Positions 46,333-58,389 of a DNA stretch of 64,000 nucleotides are shown in pieces (the stretch's first letter is position 1; each line of letters begins with the position of its first letter). The position numbers and the translations under genes were made by a program. The notes beneath the pieces were generated by a model. The model was not told the origin of the DNA. It did no database searches and saw nothing but the letters and a program-made list of their open reading frames with translations. Source of the stretch: Dendrophyllia cribrosa (taxonomy: Eukaryota > Cnidaria > Anthozoa > Scleractinia > Dendrophylliidae); the NCBI GenBank assembly GCA_024195265.1, contig JAJLRJ010000004.1, forward strand, positions 5,175,159 to 5,239,158, given 5' to 3'.

Positions 46333-46742
46333 GAACGGTTTACAATGAGTGTCGAAAGTAATTTCACGACTTTTTTGGTTTTGCATTGCTACGCTTTGTG
46401 ATTGGCTAAAAAATCTCGCGCCACTTTCTCGACCAATCAGAAGTAAAACCAAAACCAATCGTGACTTGCTTGCATGCGTTTTCCCGCGCTTGGCGCAGGC
46501 TGCATGTATTTGCTTAGAGTTCTGGCGCCAGATTCACGAAGCCCTCTTAAGTTAAGACATGTCCTAAGTATTGTTTCTTAATAATAGCCTATTGTTGGAA
46601 TGGCAATAGACTATTGTTAAGAAACAATACTTAGGATATGTCTTAACTTAGGAGGGTTTCGTGAATCCGGCCCCTGATTGGTTCATTGGATTGTCTGCGT
46701 CTGTTTGTTTTACGACGCCTAAGTGAAAACGTCTCTATTTGA
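46333..46742. repeat. CCAAT-rich MITE, copy 4, interrupted by a foldback element
   Basis: AGAACGGTTTACAATGAGTG through GCTTAGAGTTCTG matches the left two-thirds of the 15285-15566 family. ATTGGTTCATTGGATTGTCT and TTTTACGACGCCTAAGTG continue it after the insertion at 46525-46673. Confidence 0.7.
46525..46673. mobile_element. Foldback MITE nested in the CCAAT-rich MITE
   Basis: GCGCCAGATTCACGAAGCCC continues to GTTAAGACATGTCCTAAGTA. It is mirrored by ACTTAGGATATGTCTTAACT and GGGTTTCGTGAATCCGGCCC, so the 149 bp fold into a nearly complete hairpin. CTG is duplicated at both borders (46522-46524 and 46674-46676), the 3-bp footprint expected of PIF/Harbinger-like insertion. Removing it restores GAGTTCTGATTGGTTC of the host MITE. 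Confidence 0.75.
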
Positions 46743-47097
46743 TTTGCCGTTCTAAATGTAGATTAACCCTTGCACTCACATTGCTAACTGACTTTGAGAC
46801 GTGAAAAGAGTGGCTTTTTGGGTTAACCAGTCTCAAATGATTCACGTACGAAGTTTGGTGTCATGTTAATTCTGGGCACTAGAGGTAGTGAAAGGGATAA
46901 GTGGAAATGACGCTCTGTCAGATCACTGTGATTGTTGTCAATGGTAACCGATCATACACTTAACAGTCGAAATCTTCATTGAGCTTCGTTCGTAATTCGC
47001 TTCCAACGAATGTTTCTGTGATAGAAACAGTTGGCGGGGTTAACCAGTCAGTTAGGGAATCACTCTACTTTTTTCCATCACTAACTGGTAGTAAAGC

Positions 47098-50000
47098 TCA
47101 TGCGATTTGTTCTTGTGTCGCATCTGTCTCTGATAGCGACTTTGAAGAATATGCGAGGTTTGTCTGCCCCAGCTGTGTTCGTAAGTCAATAGGTCCCACT
47201 AGAGTCCATTCCTGGTTTAGCGCGATCCATTTCGCAAAGTAGCGCACAGTCTTGCGTAACCAGCGATAGAAAAATGCCAGCCCCAGGAGTGCGCCCGCTG
47301 ACCCAAGCACGTAGAATATAATGCAAGGGTCAGATACACATCGCTGGCTCCCGTCCTTCGTTAATGAAGCTACGTTGACTGTCATTGCAACCACGTATGT
47401 GAAAAGCCACAAAATGGGGAAGGGTTTGTCTTCTGGGAGTCGCCACTGGAAGAGAAAAAAGGATAACGGTTACACAAGGTTTTAGCATTTGTACTTGCTA
47501 CGGGCCTAGCAGACCTCACAAGCACGAAGGTAAATAAAATTATTACTAAAACTAGTGGCGCGAAGTCTCATAAAAAAGGCGACAGAAATATCGTATTTTC
47601 TCAAATAAACGGCTGGGGTGTTTATTACAACAGTACTCAACAGTGATACTCTTACATGTAATTTTTAAAGCAGACGGGTGGAAATGACCTTATGCCTTAT
47701 GTTTCACGGAAAGAGCTTGTTTTCTGATAGGGAATGGTATGTAAATTAGCCTGAAAAGCCCTGGGGGAGTGCCGATAAAGTTATTATTATGGCAAAGCGA
47801 AACAAAAACAACGTCATGTTTGTCAAAAATTGCTTGAAAGGGCTGGTGTAAACGAACAACTAAGAGCGAGAGTTCGGACTCCAATTACATTAACTTGTTC
47901 CAGTTTGACCATAACTTAGCCTCTATACTATATCTACTTTTTCACATGGGGATCGGTACGTAAATAAGCCAGTCATGCATGATGTGGTTACAAAATGCCG
48001 CAAAATGACGAAAGCTCTTCAAAGGATTGAACGAGAAACAAGCGGCTTTCTTTTTGTGACGACCATGAATAGTCTCTTTACTATACATGGTGACGACCAA
48101 CGCCTTTCCAAACACTTCTTTTCCGAAATTTCACATATTCACAAACATTTTCCTGAGTGACTGCAATGATTTTCTTTATTTTTTCGAAAGAACAATAGGC
48201 TAGCAACCCGATTGTGTCTGTTTTCTTTAACATGTATTCAAATTATATAAACAAACGAATGCCAAGTAGTTTATCACTTGTGGATTTAAGATCTAAGCTT
48301 CACAACCGCTAAATTTAACGCAAGAAAGAATCTCACGCCAACCGAATTGGTTTTTTTTAATTTTTTATTTTGAACTTCTTAACTTTGTCACCAAGCAGCT
48401 TTGGAAAAACACCTTTAAACAAAAGAACACCTGCTATTTGAGCTTTTGTTTACCAAGTTTATAATAAAAGTTGCCACGGTGTTTAGCTTCGAACACATAA
48501 TTTTGCAAAACATGCACCTATCTCCGACAAAGGGTTGAAGAGCCTTGATTTAAAAACAGACTGAAGTCAACTCCCAGATCGTAATTCTAATCCACTTCTT
48601 AACCGTGAGCAGACAAGCTGAAAAGCAGGGAATGAATGTATGATAAATGCCCTACAGAATTCACGCCCTAAATAAAGTGTTTCAACAGTGAATAATTGCA
48701 AGAGCGATTCGGTTTTTCTTCGAAGAAAAACAAGCTTAGTTTTCAGTTCGACAGAGGAAAGGGAAAACATAAGAAAATAACTGAAATGCTTATTACTGTT
48801 TCAAGCTTCTTTTGTTATTTTTATCCGAGCTACGGTACGTGAGAGAAAAATGTCGAATTTCAGGGAACAGGTGAACACGTCTACCGTGTCATGAAGCACA
48901 ACATTTCATAAAACCGACCTTTCATGTTCTGCACTTACCTTAGACAAGGGCTTTCTTTTTCTTTTCACAGCTAAAGGGTAAAGGCACAGTTCACATTTGC
49001 TCATCACAGCTCTCTGCAGCCAACTCATAAGACATGTATGATGAACAAACTTCACAGATCCCGTGCACATGCAAGGGCTGATCAAAGCCTCAACTTCCTC
49101 GCCGCAATGACATATACGGCACACATCGGCTTCCAAGTCTGAATTATCGCCTTCTACAAAGTATATAATGGTTGTCTCTGAAGATGGCTTGTCAGAAATA
49201 TTGTTTTTAATATCGTTTCCTTCAGTAACATCGCCCATCTCGATGCAAACGCTTCCGGGCGGTTCGTCCACCATGTTTGAACGAGCATAAGTTGTTGCAG
49301 TTGTGTCTTCAAGGTCCATTGGTGCAGAAAGCGTTCCTGCACTTTCCAATACAGTATTTGCGTCACTTTCTATCTTCGTCGGAATTTCCATCGAACATTC
49401 TTCGTCTGCGGGTTGCCCGTAGGTAACGGCTGTTGAATTATTTACTAAGCTTAACGCTTCTCGATCTAATGAAGTACTGTTTACGGTTTCCGCTTTGCTT
49501 TCGTCAGTGCATGCACCGTCATCTACCACCGCGGCATGCTCTCGAGTGTCCAAACTTTCTTGTATTGTTCTTGTTGCTCTTTCATCATCATAAGTAGCGA
49601 TTGCATTTTCACACGGTATAACATTTGAGCTTTCGAATTCATTCTCTGCATCCAAAACCGTTATTTCGTCCTTTCTATCACAACAAGAACACGTTTCCTC
49701 AGACGTTTGTGTTTTTTTCTCCGGTAAAGGTTTCATCTCCTGCAAGAAGCGGTTAAAATGAAACAACTTAAGTACACAATACTGCGGTCGAGGACTGAGT
49801 TGTTAACTGACGAACCAAGAAAATTATATCCTTCCGCGGCCGCGGACTAAACCCAAAATCAAATATTTTACAAAGTATAGATTTTATCTTAAATAAAAGT
49901 AATCTGCATTCAGATACAGACAAGTATAAACAAGTTATTGTAAAGTAAAAAGAAGTAATATTTTCCCTACGGTAATCATAACACGACATATGCAATAACA

Positions 50001-50193
50001 GTGCAAACAGTTACCAATCGTAGCAGTCCTCGCTAACGTCTTTTCCCCAGAACTGTTTGTTGAAAGAAACTAGTTCCTTTTCTCTAAACCGTGAATTATT
50101 TGAACTATAACTGGCGATGCGTGGTTTATTATTATGGGAAAGATCAATATTTTGATATTCATTTGAAAAACAGGAACTTTGCTGAGGTTCCAT
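47098..50193 (-). CDS. RING-CH (MARCH family) membrane E3 ubiquitin ligase
   Basis: MARCH ligases sit in endosomal or plasma membranes and ubiquitinate membrane cargo for turnover. Secure exons are 49739-48939 and 47445-47098. A likely first coding exon is 50202-50038 with ATG at 50193, giving about 434 residues. If that exon is not coding, translation would start at 49736 (381 residues). After a long acidic Ser/Thr-rich N-terminal region comes CRICHCGEEVEALISPCMCT with VHHTC and CELC: C4HC3 ligands C259, C262, C275, C277, H285, C288, C301, C304 (434-residue numbering). KPLSKW then leads to two membrane segments (~329-347 and ~361-379) and a short tail with ALNQEW. The RING and KPL-KW junction resemble MARCHF1/8; the tail recalls MARCHF4/9/11, so the subtype is left open. 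The N-terminal region is unusually long. Confidence 0.85.
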
Positions 50194-52005
50194 ATTAGAC
50201 AACTGTACAATACGCCAAAACAAACGGCGCGTTTGGAAGTAAATTTGAATGCCAACAAAGATGTTTTTCCACTGTACTTCCGTCAAATATAAATCACTTA
50301 AAGCATACCTTACACTGACCTTATTTGTCTCTCCTAAGGTTAAGACTAAGACATACTCAAATCATCAGCCTAAAGCAACGCCACACATTTACCCGCTCAA
50401 AAAAAGGTCGCTGACGTCAGTATAGTAAACTATCAAATAATGATTTCGCGCGCGTTCAATTCTAAAAATGCGATTTTGTTCGCCAACTCATCACAGCAAA
50501 ACGCGAATCGTTTCCAGATGCATTGCGTTGTGCAATAGAAGCTCGTTAAAAGAAAATAAAAGCGAAAAAACGCTTCAACATCAGCTAGGATATGCTGAGA
50601 GAAAGATAATTTTAGCCGGTCAAGGTTGACTGGTTGTACTGGTCGAATTGACGTCATCTCTGTGACGTTTTGGAAATGCTAAGTTTGTTGAGCGCTTTAA
50701 AACGATTGACTGGGTCAAATTCACACGCCTGCTGTGGGAAAATGGAAGCATTGCTTCCATACCAACAACTTTTCCTTGCCACAGGCGAAATTCAATACAC
50801 TTGTAATATTTTCGCGCTTAAAAAAATACGTCAACGAAATGTTAGTCTTTTATATTAACCTCTCTCCTCAGAATACCAAAAATTCCCACTTAGCGATTAA
50901 ACTAAGAAATCTGTAGAAGGAGAGGCCCTCGTGAAAGTCTTAAAGGTACTACTCAATAGCTTTCACTTCAATGGTCACACTTTAAGATTTCATTCATACA
51001 TCGAATAAACCACATTGCAGAGCACCTCAATAGTTATCATGGATTAAACGGTCGCAGTGATCCACACATTCAAAAGTTAAGCTACGTAAAGTAAAACTGG
51101 CAGATTTCAGATGCAGCTTGACACAGGAGAAACGAAAAATCTAACCTCCTTTGTTTTTTATAAGAGAGAGTTGAGATATAATCTTTTCACCCAATTATAA
51201 TATAAATACCATATTACACCAGCTGGCATTGTATCAGGAAAGACATAACACAATTTGGCCACCTGCAACAATTTGCATACCGGTCCGTTGGCGGGAAAAA
51301 ATCCCGCGTAACCGTCGGCACGATTTCCAAACAGAAAGCACAACATCGAAATTCAGGGGAAATATCGTTTATAGAAACCAAAAAATGCTTTTCTTACATG
51401 CTGTAACTAAAACATATAGAAGGCTTTACCACTTCAATGAGCTGAATCTACAGCTGTAAATTTAATATTTTACAAGAGTAAATATATTTAAAGATTCTAG
51501 ACAACGAGTGGTCTAAGTATTTTCACTCCCCGTGAAGTCCTGGCCAAGGGGAACGTAAATCGATGCCAGTTGTTCGCTGGTTGTTAAAAATCCATTTCAT
51601 TGCAGTCTTAGTGCACACGACCACAGCAAAGCAAACAATACTGAAATAACTTGTGGTTTTTGCGACTAGGCACATGCGTTTGGTGGCCAAACGATGAAAA
51701 ACGTACGCCAACTTGCGGACAAGTTTAAGCTCGATCAAAGCGATCGCAAGGCAACGCACGCCATCGCGAGTAACGACGCCAGGGCTTTAGACTCCTGTCT
51801 CAAATGAGCGGAAAGGGAAACAAGCTTGTGGTCTGTAGCTTCAAGCGGAGCCTTCGTGCTACTCATCTCGTAAAAACACGTGAATCAGTCAAAATTACGA
51901 CACGAATTATATGCGAATCTTTGCCTTGTGTAACACCGCATAAACACAATCGTATTACCGCAGTTTAAGTTATAACTCACATGAAAATGATAATTCAAGA
52001 CTTAC

Positions 52006-52070
52006 GTAACACGTTCTGTCGGCCGGCTCTGTTCAGCTACAACCTTCTATCTCAAACTTTTCCTGCAAAA
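52006..52070 (-). other. Possible 5' UTR exon of the MARCH gene
   Basis: On the minus strand GAACGTGTTAC|GTAAGTCT is a near-consensus splice donor in a GC-rich stretch (GAGCCGGCCGACAG) upstream of the MARCH exons. No long frame precedes it. It is the best visible candidate for a non-coding first exon; its 5' limit is arbitrary. Confidence 0.3.
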
Positions 52071-53705
52071 CAACAATCAACTCTTTTAACATGTGGCAGC
52101 TTCTACTTCACCGAATATTAGACGCAGCAGGGAAGTGTGTTCTTGAAGTTTTTGCGCTTTCCCATGCACAATATTATAAGAGGCTCTTTTGATACGAGAC
52201 AAGCGGAATGTTGGCCACTTAAAAACATGTGCTCTTACCTCTTAGCTAATCTTAATTGGCAATTCAGAAAGGGTAGATATGTTGTGTATAAACTCGTTAT
52301 AACTGTATGCCTAGCGCGAGAAAACTCGCCGTGGGAAAACCACAAGCGAGGAAATTTGTTCAGTGGCAGGTTGATTCGCCTCTGTGTGGTGAGCGTGTTG
52401 TGTTTTCAATTCGGTCGTGTACAAAAGCTTTTGAGTCCTATTCGACAATGAAATACTTTATGTACAGACAACAAAATATAAACTGAACTACTTGGTCCAT
52501 GAATGAAACCACCGGCAAAAAATACTACTGAATATAATGTGGAAAGAGCGGGTTGTGTTTCTTGAATGAATGCGTGACACTGTCGAATTGAAAATGGCGG
52601 CAAATCTTGAATGGTACATAAGGTATTCTATAAGCCACCAGTTTAATTCAACTTGAGCACGTTTTTCACAGACGCTGAGAAAATTTAAATAAGGATTCAT
52701 TTCCCAAGAGACGGAACGGTAACGTTGAATCCCACCCTCGTTTCAAGCGTGCTATTAGCTGTTCATGGCCGATAGGTCTTCAGTGTTTTCGCCGAGAAAT
52801 TACAATTTATTTAAAACTAGTTTAGATGACTGTCCTACTAACACAAGAAAAAAAAAACAGGCTTTTTTATCGTTGTATAAGACAATGTTTTTATAATTTC
52901 TTCTCGCTGATTTGTATTGGTGAGCCAATATTGCGATATCCACGCGTTTTGAAGGGTTCAAAATATCATCACCCCACTTTGCCACTAGAAAAATATGCCT
53001 TGAGTAGGAACAAGAATAATGATAATCATCGTATATTTTGGAACGTGCCACAAACTAAGTGAGATCTCAGTTTCAAGCAGGAGTCTAGACAATCTATTTG
53101 TGTGGACAATATAATCTTCGGCGATGAGAAGTTTTCTCAACGGCTACCAAACTTTTCATGAGTCCATCGGAGACTGGAAAGAAATGTCGATTAAACAATG
53201 TACCTGATTAGCCAAATGCCATGGTTTTCGACAAAATTATTCTGTGATGCTGATTGGCTAACGAAAGGGGAATTCTTTCCAATTACTCGCTACTGATTTG
53301 TTAAGCGTGTCGCTCACGCTGCATCTTGTTGACTTAACGGGATTTTGAACAGAATTTACAATCGAGGCGCTCGCATTTTTACCGTAGTTGTTGGATTAAA
53401 CAAGATGGAAATCGGATGACGGATGATCCCTAAGACTAAAAGGAATTATATATGGTGAATTACAGTGTCTTAACGCGCGCAAAACAGCAAGCCATTATTT
53501 GTGTTACACCTTAAGCTTGGATTAACTGGTGGCCTGATGGCGACGATGAATTCTGATCCGTAGCAAGTGTTTTTATTATATAGACTAAATTTTTATCCGT
53601 AATTGTATATATAAATTTTCTGTAAATTTCTTATTTTAGTTTTATTTTACAGGGCCCACACTGATAACGGTTGTATAACTGAAGTGGCTACCCTGTATAA
53701 ATATT

Positions 53706-53750
53706 TGTTGTTGTTGTTATTATTATTATTATTACTATTATTATTATTAA
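53706..53750 (+). repeat. TTG/TTA trinucleotide microsatellite
   Basis: (TTG)4 passes into (TTA)n with one ACTATTA interruption, a simple repeat in the gene-poor right part. Confidence 0.8.
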
Positions 53751-53896
53751 GAAATGAATTCATATATTAAATACGGCTTCCTGTCGCATGACCTAAAGAA
53801 AACAACACAGATTTCGCTCAAAGCGACGGTCAATATATTTTTAACAAAAGAAATGAGAAGACAGATCAAGAGAGAGGTTGAAGAAAGCGATTTTAA

Positions 53897-54265
53897 GGGA
53901 CGGCATTGTCCCGCCGAAATAGCAAATTTTCGCTTTGCTTATTTCCACGTTATATCGCCAAATGCCACCAAATATACAACTTAGTTGAATAAAAAGATTC
54001 TATAGAGCAAAACAAAAGCAGTAGTTTGGAGATAAAGTGCAGGATTGCAAGGATTGAAGTGGATGACAGTTCATGAAAATTGATTTATTGACAGGCGGTC
54101 AAGAAATCAACTGACTATTCTTGTGAAATTTTGACTTTTCTAGCTGTTCTTTTGTCTGTCTAGTTAATATTTCTTTGCTTCTATCACTTTTAGCGATGGT
54201 TTCTTCCAATTTCAAGATGATAAATTAAGCATATTAAAGCAAGCTCCTGGCCATAATCATTAAAA
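53897..54265 (+). repeat. Dispersed TTAA-type element, copy 2
   Basis: After TTAA the sequence GGGACGGCATTGTCCCGCCG begins. ATATCGCCAAATGCCACCAA, GAC AGGCGGTCAAGAAATC-like text and AAGCAAGCTCCTGGCCATAA are shared with 60340-60665. Confidence 0.6.
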
Positions 54266-54290
54266 TAATAACATCGCCAAAAGTGCAAGT

Positions 54291-54503
54291 TAACCCTTTC
54301 ACTCCCAGAGTCAATAATGGAGACATGTAGTGTAGTTCTAACTTTTTAGTCTGTGGACGAAATCCTATGGTGTGACCATTCAAATGAAACCTCTTCGGCA
54401 GTACTTTTGCATGGTACCATTTGTTTCACAATATTTTACAAAATGAAATTTGGGATTTTTCTTAAATTTTGTTGTTTGGCACTCTTGGGAGTGAATGGGT
54501 TAA
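54291..54503 (+). repeat. TAACCCTTT-ended MITE, intact copy of the satellite parent
   Basis: TAACCCTTTCACTCCCAGAG and CACTCTTGGGAGTGAATGGG with TTA are inverted ends. The core (GACGAAATCCTATGGTGTGA, CATTCAAATGAAACC) is the single-copy form of the 106-bp monomer arrayed at 5935 and 7160. Confidence 0.65.
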
Positions 54504-55087
54504 TTTGGACACAACGTTTGTTGTTTTTAACAAAGCGAAAGCGTATTAGTCGTATAAAAGTTCGTTTTATAAGTGAGGCTTTCTGTCTAGATGTACATAA
54601 TAGCTATAGTCAGCTCTTTCTTCGACATCAACATTATTACTGAGACTTATTTATGAATTGAATAGCTTTTCTTGTCAGTTTGCAAGCGAGTTTATATATT
54701 TACTTCGAGCTCTGAGTTTCCCGAGTTTCGAGGCCCTCAAAGGTTTTCCGATAACTTTGTCCTCTATGTTATAAACACGCAATGCAAACAATGTCAACAC
54801 TGAGACGAGGACGATATAAACAAAAATCAGTCAGTTGCAGCCACGATCAATATATAATTTGTGTGTGTCAACATCAATGCATTATCAGTTAACACGTGAA
54901 AAAGTTATCAGCTCGTGCGACTAGTGAATATTGGCTTAGAGTGGAATGGTTTATCAATTGTGTTCAGTTTTTAAAAGATTACCGTTTCTTTCACTTTCAA
55001 AATGTCCATGCAACGGCAAGTAAGTTTTATTTCACACAAGAAAAAAGAACAAATGTACACTGCATGGATGTAAAACCAGAATGATTA

Positions 55088-55474
55088 GGGCCCCGTCCAC
55101 ACTAATGCGTTTTTACGGATAAAAAGATTTGCTTCCACACTAGGAGCTGAAAAACGATGATCCAAAGATGCGTTTTCATCACCAGGCTCTGCTCGGACGT
55201 TTTTCTGTTTAAAATACGCATGCTCCAATAGCGTCAGCAATACTATGCGTTACAAGTTGTGACGTAAGCGTTTTTGAAAAGCTCCGTTTTTGCCGTCCAC
55301 ACTAAAACGATAGACCTGCGTTTTCAAAAGTCTCCACTTTGAAAAGCGTTCTCGAAAACCTCCGTTTTCATCGATTTCATTCTCCGTTTTTGATCGTTTT
55401 AGTGTGGACGATCGGTAAAAACGCATAAAAAAGTATGCGTTTGCAAACGAAAACGCATTAGTGTGGACGGGGCC
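55088..55474. repeat. GGGCCCCGTCCACAC-ended MITE
   Basis: GGGCCCCGTCCACACTAATG with CGTTTT at the left is inverted as AAAACGCATTAGTGTGGACG with GGGCC at the right. TA lies outside both ends. CGTTTT/AAAACG units recur throughout. Confidence 0.7.
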
Positions 55475-55506
55475 TAAGTGAAACTAAAAAAAAATGGCGG
55501 CAAGAC

Positions 55507-56213
55507 ATTAGGGCTATTTATACGAGAGAAATAAGCCGCGGCTTATGTAAGCCGCGGGTCTAGGGCTAGTCTTACATAAGCCACGGCTTATGTAGTCCGC
55601 GAACTTGCTAGTTTAAATGGGTTCGCGGCTTATCTAAGACGGAAACACAAACTGCGCAAGCGTAGGTTTAGCTCACGCGATCGTCTACGCGATCTCTTGT
55701 GAGCTCCCGACTTTCAGATTGCAAACAAGATGGCTCTACGAGCATAATTGGTTGCAAAGCTTTGCAAAAGATGGCCGGGAGAGCCGAAAGTTTGCCATGA
55801 ATTCTTCCATCTGCAACATGTCGCGATCGCACCAATCCGTCGATTGTTTTCTACCGACTCTTCTCGGATTTCTGTTGTGTTGTATTCCGTGTATGCAACG
55901 CCGAGTTTATGAATTTTCCTTAACAGCATGGTCTTCATAAGAAAAGAAGACTTCTAAAAATTAAAGAAAACATCTCTGAAAAAGTTTCTTTTGCTTCTTG
56001 CTGCAGCGCGCCATCTTGTATTGTTGCAGATTTGTTGCTAATGGTAACATCGCATGTAAACGAGGCTGTATGAAAAATAAGACGCGAACCATTTATACGA
56101 GCACTTCGCGTCTTATGCAAGCCGCGCTCGTATAAATAGGTCAGTTCGCGGCTTACATAAGCCGCGGCTTGTGTAAGCCGCGTCTTAAAATCTCTCGTAT
56201 AAATGGCTCTATT
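55507..56213. repeat. ~700-bp inverted-repeat element with AAGCCGCGGCTT units
   Basis: AGGGCTATTTATACGAGAGA and TCTCGTATAAATGGCTCT are inverted ends. Next to both ends lie clusters of GCGGCTTAYGTAAGCCGCG-type palindromes (GCGGCTTATGTAAGCCGCGG near 55538, 56150-56185). The middle (55690-56060) is single-copy-looking with short frames and no recognisable protein. Confidence 0.65.
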
Positions 56214-58389
56214 GAGAATATTCTTTTAGTTGTCTTCCAACAACGCAGCTTAAACCTTTTTGTTCATTGTACTTTGCAGTTGAAAAATTTATCAATTTTG
56301 TCGTGTCATTTATCAAGTTTGAACATCGGGCTGAAGTGACAAAAACAAGGTTTACATAGGAAACAATAAAAAAGCACTAACGATTAACAAATGTAAACTT
56401 ACTATGACAGGATGACTGAAAGACTGGAAAGATAGCATTCGTCTTAAAATTCTCTCCATAAACTCTGCTGTCGTAGAAACGGCGTCGTCAAATTTTTTTT
56501 ATTAGTTAACCGTTGCACTAGAGAAATGCTGTCTTGTTGTAAGCTAATTTTCCCGCCTTTTGTTGATCAACGGAATTCGCAGTCGTTAACTATAGTAATA
56601 AGTAATTACATTGTCTCGGCACAGTACATAGAAAATGACTTGTGACAAGTAAAGGTTTAATTTAGCAGACAACTGAATGATTTCAATGTATGTAGTGAGC
56701 TTATGCACAGAAAATTAATGTTTTTTTTTTCCGACGTTGCTAACCATGACAAATTTTTTACACGACTTTTAAAATAAGTTACACCTAACTGAATAACTCT
56801 GTTGGCCAGCTCTAGAAGCAACATGCATGTAACCGCCAAAACTTCGTTATTTAGTTTAATTGACTTTTCGCGTGTAGTTATAATTGACGCTCGAAGCCGG
56901 AGTTACACTGCAGGGTTGTTCAATTCTTGCAGTCTTGCGCGGGATCTGAGTGGAGAAAAATTGTAAATGCGCACCATCTGCCCAGTAAAAATAGTATTCA
57001 CTTTACAGTGTTATTTTAAAAAGTATTGAAAGTAATAAAAACATTTGCGGAATACACAAGTACTGAATAGTGCGTTTGACACAGCCATAATCAATTAATG
57101 AAACGCTATAAATAAAGTTTGCAAGTATTATCACTGATAAACTGAAATTACATGTAAAACTGCGGAACATGTTATTGCGATTGACCACTTCGGTTCGAAG
57201 GTCTTCGAAGACGTGGTAGCCCACAGCATACTATTGTAAATAAAACCTATAACCTAATGTTTGAAGGCTGTCGAGGTTCTGTCCGGTTGCTTTGTATTAC
57301 TGTAACGAAAGCTACTACAATCGGCGCAGTCAATGAGAAATTATGTAACTTGACCAGCGCAAATACACGGACGTTTTTGCCACACGGAATTGAAGATAAC
57401 TGAGGCCACTGAATATTCGTTTCTTTCATGAAGCACTTGCAGTCTTCATACTTGAAAGACCAACGTTATCATCTTGTTATCGCATTACTACACTATAAGT
57501 GAGTCAATTGCAAGGTCGATGCTATGAATCGGGTTTTACGCGTTTACCTTTCAAAACACCGCTCGCATAAAACTACTACGAAAAGACGTCGTCTATTCAT
57601 GTAAAATATCAGAGTTTTACCTTTTATGAAGCTGTTCGAGAGCGCCGTTTGCTAACAATCCTGCCAAGAATTCTTGCCCAAATTCATAGCTTCCAAGGAG
57701 CCAAAACGAGTTTGAAACATGTTTCTATCACCTCAGAGAAAGCGAAGGTTTTTGTTCATTTTGCCTCTAAACATTTACGCCGCGCCAACATAAATATTAT
57801 CTTAAAGAATTTTAGAAAAACAAGCGCTGGGCCGATCTCTTTTGAGCTCTACAGCCGTCCATAATATTGGCTAAATTTGCATTTGCTTTGAAAACAATCA
57901 CGCCCACTGTCTAACCCTACGGGTCAGTCAGTTTAAGGGGCTACATAGGAAGCATTATTTTTAGAACTAACAAACGTCACATGAAAACAAAATAACTTTC
58001 AAGATCTACTGGTTATTGCGTTTGTTTTAAAAACTTGTAGGACTGATGAAAGGTGCGTAAAATCTCTTTAACGTCGTCGCTGTCTTTTGAAAAATGCATT
58101 CTGCAGATAAATATCTGAGGTGGTTAATTAAGATCATTCATCTAAATGGCGCCAAAAACTATTGTCGCAAAATCGTATAAAGTGAACTTATAACATTGAA
58201 TCGAATATGATCAACAAACAATTAAGGAACAGAAATACATTATACATTGCATTGTACTTTGTACTGGGAGTAAAGGGGAGAGAGGGATCAGGTTTTATAG
58301 GAGGGATAGAGGGTCGATAGCATAATTTCCACTTTGGAATACTGGTAATCAACAGCACTGGGGCGGTTTTCAGTTTCATCAGCTAGGAA

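Larger units (their letters stand above)
44481..47097. other. Convergent intergenic region between PEX2 and the MARCH gene
   Basis: Contents are the minisatellite at 44518, the tRNA-like sequence at 45106, MITEs at 46333-46742 and AT-rich filler. A plus-strand AATAAA near 45083 and a minus-strand AATAAA near 46086 are possible but unproven poly(A) signals. No gene was recognised here. Confidence 0.5.
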
